NCBI RefSeq assembly: GCF_963082655.1
Contig: NC_081553.1
Span: 16,458,643 to 16,522,642 of the forward strand
Reading direction: 5' to 3'
DNA: 64,000 bases
Source of the DNA: Stomoxys calcitrans
Taxonomy: Eukaryota; Arthropoda; Insecta; Diptera; Muscidae
The notes under the pieces are model-generated. The model ran no database searches. It worked only from the letters and a program-made list of their open reading frames with translations, and was not told the origin of the DNA. Within the stretch, counting starts at the first letter, position 1. Every line of letters begins with the position of its first letter. The position numbers were made by a program, and so were the translations under genes. This document shows, in pieces, positions 13,201 to 22,200 of the stretch.

Positions 13201-16200
13201 AAAAATCGAGGAACATGCTACTGTCATTGGTTTCTATGTTGTCCGAAATTCATTATCAATTCCTTTGAACGACCGCTAATCAGTCTGTCCGCCCGACAAA
13301 GTTAATAGTTTGTTCATTATCGATAATTGTATGTAGTATAGCCAAATTTGGCATAATGAGAGATAATCACCTCAGTTGTTCCCTATAGCCACTGTGCATT
13401 ATCTATCGTTTCGTATTAAACCCACTTAACTTTTCTCTAATCTACATTCCCCCACTGTACCCCAGCCTTCAAAGTAATTTTCGCATATGTGTGAGCTTAG
13501 AAGGAAGGGAGCACATTGCGACCTCGCACATTCCTTGTGATATTAATTTCATAGCCAACCATGTGCGAGGACATTGGCCTAAATATTTACCAACCAACAC
13601 CAATACCAAGATTTATAGTAACGCATACATGAGTAATTCTAGTGTCATACATGTGCGAGTACATACATGTATAAATATTTGCTAATTGAAAAACATGTAC
13701 TTGAACCGAATACAGCGTGTAGGAGTGAGATAGTAAGAGGGAGAGTGGAAGTGGACGAGGAGGTTAACCCTATTTTGCCACAGGACATGCTTAAATAATG
13801 GCTAAAGTGCAGTGATTTTTTTCTGTCATGGTTAGGCCCCATGGAAACCAGCAACATAGAGGATATGTTGTTTTTTCTGCCATTACTATTTGTTGGATTA
13901 AATTTAGTAACCATAGGAATTTAATATAATTTGTAGTTCTATTTATGAAACTACAAACCAGATGCTTAGAGAGGTCGGTTTTAGAAAAGCTAAATGTGAT
14001 TTGTAAACTTTAAACGAGAAAATGCTTCAATGCTAGGAAGACTTACATGGAGCATATAAATAATTCGCTGTGTTCAGAAACAAATGGTTATAACACAAAC
14101 TGGCCAAGGAAGTGTATTATTCCTTTATAGTATTTTACAAAAGGAAACGTCAGGGGCAGACGAATCTTGAGTACTCCCCACCATGGATACAGCTAAAAAT
14201 GTACTCAGTTTGTATTTTGAACAATCATATCAGCTATTAAGATCGGTAACGGTCTTAAGGGTCTTTGGGAATATGGTGTGTGTATTGAAGGGCTTAAGTT
14301 TACTTCATGTGCCAAATCGGATGAACATTTTTGGTTCTAGGGGTCAGAGAAGTCAAATAGGTGATCGGATTATGTGGGAGGAATATCAGTTTATAGATCG
14401 ATTCGTATCATACTTCGCACGGATGTTGCAAGTCAGAACAGAAGTAGGTGTGCCAAATGTCAGCCAAATTGGATGAATATTTTGGCTTCAAGAGGATCGG
14501 TTTATATGGGAGCTATTGGGTTGCCCAAAAAGTAATTGTGGATTTTTTAAAAGAAAGTAAATGCATTTTTAATAAAACTTAGAATGAACTTTAATCAAAT
14601 ATACTTTTTTTACACTTTTTTTCTAAAGCAAGCTAAAAGTAACAGCTGATAACTGACAGAAGAAAGAATGCAATTACGGAGTCACAAGCTGTGAAAAAAT
14701 TTGTCAACGCCGACTATATGAAAAATCCGCAATTACTTTTTGGGCAACCCAATATATAAAAATTAATTTGTGTTTGTTTGTTTCGTAAAGACTCAAAAAT
14801 GGCTGAACCGATTATTCACAGATTGTGTAGGTTGGTATGGAAGGAAACATACGCCATATAATTTTTTGATATCCGGAGGGGGGCGGACCCTCCCCTTTCC
14901 CCCCAAAAGTACTACCCAAAAATAAAAATTAACCGATCGGGACAATATGGGATTCAAATGAAAGGTATTCAAAAGTAGAGTACGAATTTCATAATAAAAG
15001 TTGGGTCCAAGTACCTGGGGTCCGCCCCAGTCCCAAAACCCCTTAAAATAAATTTATTTGACGATCATGGCAATAAGGGACTCAAATGAAAGGTATTCGG
15101 GAGTAGATTACGAATATGGTCAGGAAGTAGGCATAGACTTTATAACTTATTGATAACGGAAGGGGGCGGACCCTCCACCGTTACCCCAAAAACACCATTT
15201 AAAAAAAAAGTGGACCGATAAGGACAATATGGGTATCAAATGAAAAGTATGCGGGAGTAGATAACGAATCTGGCATACAAATTCGTGTCGAAATATAGAG
15301 GGGCACCCAACCCCCACAAAAACGCCCAAAATAGGCACATTAGCCAATCACGGATATATGGGACTCGGTTTGTTTGTTCGGTATAGACTGAAAAACGGCA
15401 GAACCGATTTTTTTTTCGTAATTTTCACATATTGTGTAGGTTGGTCTGGAAGGCAACATAGGCTATATAATTTATCGGTATCGAAAGGGGGACGGACTCT
15501 CCCCCTTATGCAAAAAACACAACCCAAAATCAAAAGTGAATCGATCGGGACAATGTATCATTCAAATGAAAGTAACTTAAGAGTAGAGTACGAATTTCAT
15601 AACAAAAGTACCTGGGGGGCAGCCCCAGCCCCAAAACCCCGTAAAATAGTTTTATTTGACGATCGTGAAAATATGGGACTCAAATGAAAGGTATTCGGGG
15701 GTAGATTACGAATATAGTCAGGAAGTAGGAATAGTCTTTATAATTTATTGATTACGGAAGGGGGCGGACTCTTTACTGCTACCCCAAAAACACAACCCAA
15801 AATCAAAAGTGATCCAATAAGAATAATATGGGTATCAAATGAAAAGTATGCGGGAGTAGTAGTACCCAGCGGCGCTTTTCCTCCTAAAGATACGTCAAAT
15901 GGGTTATTTGACCCATTATGACAATATGGGACTCAAATGAAAGGTATTTGAGAGTATAAAACGAATTTGATATCTAATTTTGGAGCCAAGTGTTTTGGGG
16001 TACACACTAAAGCACCCCTTAAACTGAACTTCATTTCCGTTGGGAATAAAGAACGAATTTGATAACTATTTTCAGTGCAAAGTGCCGGTGGCCGCCCAAC
16101 CCCAAAACACCCTCCAAACGGTTCATATTTACCTGCCGTGGCAATATGGGCCTCAAATTAAAGGGATTTGGAAGTGCAGCACGAATTTGATATTTGAGTC

Positions 16201-19200
16201 GAAATGTCTGAGGTACCATCCCTCCCCTAATGAGAATATTACCCTAGAAAAACATTACCACCAGGAACCGAGAAGGGGCCAATTCTCACACATCAATGTC
16301 CATTTTCCGATTCAAGTTTCAACTCAATGATATGGGACCTTTTTTTTCGGACCTTTTTTGCGGAAGATTTTTTAAATGACAATGTATGGCATTGTACCTC
16401 GTAAATGTCGCCAATGTTAAGAGGGGATAAACACTGCTTTATCGGATGTTCTCGCCAGGATTCAAACACATTCAGCGTCATAGGCTACAAAGGCATGAAT
16501 TCGATATTTGCATTCAGGGCGAAGTGTCCCCACCCTAAAAAAAAATGAAAGAGTTGAAGAAAGCTAGTGTATGTATAAAAAGAAAGAGGTACGATAACAA
16601 ACTTTCAGTTATACGTAGCAAATAAAGGGTGATTTTTTAAATATTATTTTTTTGATAGCACTGTTTTAAACAGCTTACGCACGTTTCGTGTTTTGTTTCA
16701 CTGCCAAACATCTTCAGTTTGGTCTATAATTTAACCATGAATCGTTATTTCATATAACGCCTGCGTGCTCTGTTAAGAAAGTTCATCGCTCGCTTCTTCC
16801 ATTTTACGACGAAACTCGTCTTTGGCTCAATAGGTACCTCAATAAGCAGAATTGTCGTTTTTTGAGTGAAGATCAGCCAGAAGCATTGCAAGAGTTACCA
16901 ATGCATCCAGAAAAAGTTACAGTTTGGTGTGGTTTATGAGCTGGTGGCATCATTGGACCGTACTTCTTTAAAGATGATTGCGAATCGTAACGTAACTGTG
17001 AATGGTGAGCGCTACTGTGAAGTGATATCCTAATTTTTTTTTGCTCAAAATTCAAAAGCTTGACTTGTATGACATGTGGTTTCAACATGCCACACAACAC
17101 GCGTAACAATGGACTTATTGAGAGGCGAGTTCGGTGAACATTTTATTTCACATTCGAGACCTGTCAAATGGCCTCATAGACCGTGCGATTTAAAACCTTT
17201 ATACTATTTTGTGTGGGCCCATGTTAAAGTTCTATTCAATTGACGCATTGGAAGACAACATTGAAGCATTTATTCGTGAGATACCGGCCGAAATTCTGGA
17301 AAGAGTACGCCAATATTTGACTAAGCCGATGGACCATTTGAGGCGCAGTCACGGTCAACATTTGCATGAAATAATCTTCAAACATTAAATAATATGGACT
17401 GTACTAACGATTTAAATAAGGTTAGGTTAGGTTAGGTTGAAAAGAGGGTGCAGATATTAATCCACCCCATGTCACTATGGACATACGCCTAAGCCAGTAA
17501 TCAGCTTGTTGTGCGCTCTAAAAACTATAAAATAACCTCTAAAAGAAAATTTTAAGTTAGAAATTCCGTGCTACTAACAAAATCCTTAAATTTTTTCAAA
17601 TACCACTCCCCTAAGTTGGTTGAGGTCTGGTATTGTGTCCCCACCTAAGTGCAGGTATCTGTTAGACGCGAAAGCCGGGCGAAAACAAAGGAAATGCTCC
17701 AACATCTCATCATTTTCCCCGCATGCTCTACACATGCTATCTCTTGCTTCACCGATTTTACATAAGTCAGCTCGTAGCCCTATGTGTCCCGTTGTGATAC
17801 CAATAGCTATACTGACCTTCTTCTCGCATTAGCACCACACCACTTCACGCATTCCGTGATCGCCCAGATCTCCGCTTGCAGGACCGTATTATGGTCAGGC
17901 AGTCTAAAACAGATCTCAGTCCCTGGGTTCTCAATGTAGACCCCCAGGCCCACTTTGTCCTCTAGCTCTGATCCATCCGTGTAACATGATCTTCCAACTG
18001 GCAATAGTAGGGTTCCGTCAATCCAAGACTGTGCCGATGGCAGCAGTGCTTCGCACTCGACTTCAAGGTTAATCTCAGGTATCCGATCGGAAACCTCTTC
18101 CCTTCCCTCCACGATAGGTCGTCTCGATTATACCGCTATGGTATGAGCTGCTCCCATCCTCAATTCATTCTCCCATCGCCTTAAGTCTCATGCCGCAGTG
18201 GCTGCCTCACACTTAATCTGTATGTCAATGGATCTGATATCTAGAATAGTCTCCAGTGACCTAGTGGGTGTGATCCTCATCGCTCCGCCTATGCCTAGAC
18301 AACAAGTTCTCTGAACCTGTTGCATGGTTCTTATGTTGCACATTTTCTCCATAGCAGTCCACCAAAATACTGAGGCATAAGTAAGTTTTGGTCCAATCAC
18401 GCACCTGTAGAGCCAGTGGACTATCCTCGGATTCAGGCCCCATTTCGTGCCTATGAGCCAATAATACCTCAATTTTTTATCCGATTTCGCTGAAATTTGG
18501 CACAATCCCTTTTATAGTTCCGTTCCGTGATATATGTGCCGAATATGGTTCAGATCCGTCTATATGTTAATATAGTCCCCATATAGATCGATCTTACCAT
18601 TTAAGGTCTTAAACACATAAAAGCCGCATTTATAGATTGATTTCGCTAAAATTTGAACTAAAGAGTTAAACTAGTTCACCCGTCATCGAAACCAACATGG
18701 TCCATATCGAACCATATTTAGATATTTTAGGGCCTTGAGCCCATAGAAGAAGATTTTTTTCGATTTCGCTGAAGTACGGAACAGCGAGATGTAATAGTCC
18801 TCTGAACACCGAGTGTTCCAAATTTTACACAAATCCAGTAATAAATCGGGAGATCGGTCTATATAGCAGCTATACCCAAACATGATCCAATTTAGACCAA
18901 ATTGGGCAAAAATTCAAGGGATCTTATATAACTCACTGTTTTAAATTGCATCCCGAAATAAATGAGCCTTTTCTGGATCCAGAACCTTTTATCATAAGAT
19001 CGGTCTATATGTCAGCTATACCCAAATATAGTCCGGTCTGTATTAAATTTGACATCGATGTAGAGGGGTGTAATGTAGCAGTTTCAAATTTCAGCGAAAT
19101 TCATTAATAAATGTGTCATTTATGGGCTTAAGACCTGACATGATTAAATAACTGATTGCCAGATTCGTTTTGTCCTCTCAAATACCTTTCATTTGAGCCA

Positions 19201-22200
19201 CATATTGACCCGATCTGTCTGAGTCAGTTTGGGATGAGGCGTTCCTCCAATAGCATGATAGGAAATTTATTTGCCAGATTTGTTATTTTAATGGTGCAAA
19301 CAAAATTTCACTAAAATCAGTTCAACCATCTCCGATATCTGATGCCAAAAAATTTTCAGAATATGCAAAAATAAAAATATGTTAAATATTCAAAAATATG
19401 CAAAGTGGGCCGATATGGCCCATTTGCAAAACCTAATGACCTACATCATTAGTAAATATGTGTGCAAATTTCAAGCGGCTAGCTTTACGCGTTCGACCGC
19501 TTTCGTGATTTTGAAAGACGGACATGGCTACATCGACTCAGAATGTCGAGACGATCAAGAATACGATATATATATCCTTTTGGGGTCTTAGTTCGGAACT
19601 ACAACTTGGGTAATTTGGGAACTACAAGTTTGAGATAGTCATCAACTTTATCTACCTTGACACCGCCGTAACCGAAACAAATGACACCAGTTTTGAAATA
19701 AAACGAAGGATTATATTGGCTGACAATAGCTTCTTTGGATTAAGCAAGCAGATGAGAAACAAACCACCTCTCGACAGACAAAAAATAACACAACACAAGA
19801 CACTGATACTACCCGTGCCGTTGTATGGCTCCGAAGCATTGGTATTTACTAGCGAAAGAAAGAAAACACAAAAAAGGTAGTACTTGGAGATTTTGAGAGA
19901 AAAATCCTTCGTAAAATATAAGGACCAGTCTGCGTTAGTGGGGAATATGGGCATCGTAACCCCACAAGCTGTACGACGACGATATCATGGTTAAATGCAT
20001 CAAAATACAACGGTTGCTTGAATAGGTGAAGTTGTCAGAATGGATGAAGAAGCTCCAACAAAGAAGACAATAATAATACAATACACGGAAGGGGAAGACC
20101 AAACCTATGGAGTGACCAAGTGGAGAGCGACATCTCGAAACTGGGTGTCAAAGATTGGAGAAGAAGCGCATAAGTTCTAGGCGCTTGGACATCTATTCTA
20201 CGTTCGGTTAGAGGAATACGTTTTCTGTAATGCCCAATTAAACTAAAGTAATACACTAATGTTTTAGTGTGTGATGCTAATTTTGTTTTGTTTGTGCTGT
20301 CCATTAGCAGTTTAAGCACTACTCCCCTTCTTTTGACCACTGGTATGTGAAGAAATTTGGAAGAAGACAGTACAAGTACGTATAATGTATGATGTGTTAC
20401 ATGTGAACAGGAGAAGTTGGACATTTGACAAGACACAAAGCTTGACTAAAAAGTCCCACTTTGGGTGCGAAACTCAGCTACTCGAACGTTAGAATTATTG
20501 ACTCTACCTAGACACCATTCACCAGGCAGAAGGTTGTCTTCCTTAATAACAACAAAGTCATTTTCCTTTAGATTTGGTTGAGCAGCTCTGCATTTGCACC
20601 GACGTTGTAACTCACAGATATAATCAGCTTTCCAGTGCTTGACGAATTGAACTTGGATGGCCTTGAGCCGTTGCCATCGATTAACAATGTATCATCGGAA
20701 TATTCTCCTGAACAGAAATCAAAACAGCTCCTTTTGACCAGGAGTTAATGGAAGCAGATCGGAAGGGTTACCAGTCGTTGTCGAGGGTTCAGTACACTCT
20801 CTATTCTCACAAGAAGTGTCGAAAACTCTTCGGATGTCTATTTTGTGTTGGAGACTACTTTCCTTAAAAGAGACTTCATGCTCTTTACAGCGGCACCCTA
20901 AAAACCACCAAATATGTGGAGCTTGCGGAAGTATAAAGCGCCACGAAAACAAGTTAATGCAATTTTTCTTCTCCTTGACAGATTTGTGAACAACCCTTAG
21001 AACATTTCTGAATTCTTGAGCTAATGATCTACTAGCTCCAACAAAGTTCGTGCCGTTATCAGGAAACATTTTATTGAGAAATTCTCGTCGTCCAGCAAAT
21101 CTATTAAAGGTAGATAAAAATGCCTTAGTTGAAAGTTCCGAACAAGCCTCCAAATGAATGGCTCTAGTAGACAGACATACACAAATTGCAGCATATCACT
21201 CGAAGGGACCAGCAAAGTAAACTTCAGGGTTCGTCAGCGAAAATGTACATCTCTCAGAACGAAGCGCATCCATGAGTTTACTCCTTACACGATGCTTGTA
21301 AATTGTATATGTTTTACAGTTTCTCACACAATGTTGTATGGCATTTTTCAGTCGAATGATGTAAAACTCTTGACGAAATGCACGCAACATAGCTTGATTT
21401 TCATAATGAAGCAGGATTTTATGCATGTATTCGATGAAGAGTTTACCCAGATTTTTCAGGCAATATAATTGAAAAATGTAAATTGTAGCTCAAATCCTAA
21501 TCAACTAAGCGTTCATCTACGTGAAGCAGTTTGTGTTTGTCGATGAGGAAGTAATTATCTTTTTGAACTTATGCGTTGTTTACTTTCGAGAGCTTTATAT
21601 TCGCGGGGATAGTGGACAATCTATGCATATTGTCTTTTAATGACAAACTGTTATTGGATTTAGTACTAAACCGGGATTGTTTTAATACCATTCTCGTCAT
21701 CACTTGCACATTCCCACGCCGTAACGATTAAAAGAAAATCATTGAATATACTTTTAATACTTGGCGCCCTCAATTCCTTATAGCAAAGTATTGAATAAAT
21801 ACCAAATGTTATTAAAAATAATGTGAATAAAATATACCAAAGTAGAATATTTTGATACATTCCACCATAGGATGGGGTATACTAATTTCATCATTCCCTT
21901 TGTAACAACTCCAATATTGATTTAGTCATGTCCGTCTGTCTGTCCGTCGAAAGCACCTTAACTTTCGAAGGAGTAGTGCTAGGCGAGTGAAATTTTGCAC
22001 AAATACTTCTTATCAGTGAAGGTTAGTTGAGATTGTAAATGGGTCAAATCGGTCCCAGTTTTTACAAGCTGCCATGTAGACCGATCTTGGGTATTGACTT
22101 CTTCAGTTTCTAGAGGGCGCAATTCTTATTCGATTTGGCTGACATTTTGCATACATCGTTTTGGTATGACTTCCTACAAATGTGCCGAGTATGATCTTTA

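Larger units (their letters stand above)
17421..20671. repeat. Composite TE block, copy 2 of the intronic duplication
   Basis: It is the same succession as 3188-6846, in the same orientation. It starts inside the LINE's TTAGG-like tail (three TTAGG units at 17420-17439) and directly abuts a truncated DD41D relic. It lacks about 370 bp of LINE at 17822. At the far end the BEL sequence continues beyond the shared part into integrase, which copy 1 lacks. A recent intra-intron duplication is the simplest explanation; an insertion of one composite element twice is the alternative. Confidence 0.85.

Noticed and set aside
17420..17439. Interstitial telomere array
   Set aside because: Only three TTAGG units, at the fixed 3' end of a LINE family seen elsewhere in the window.
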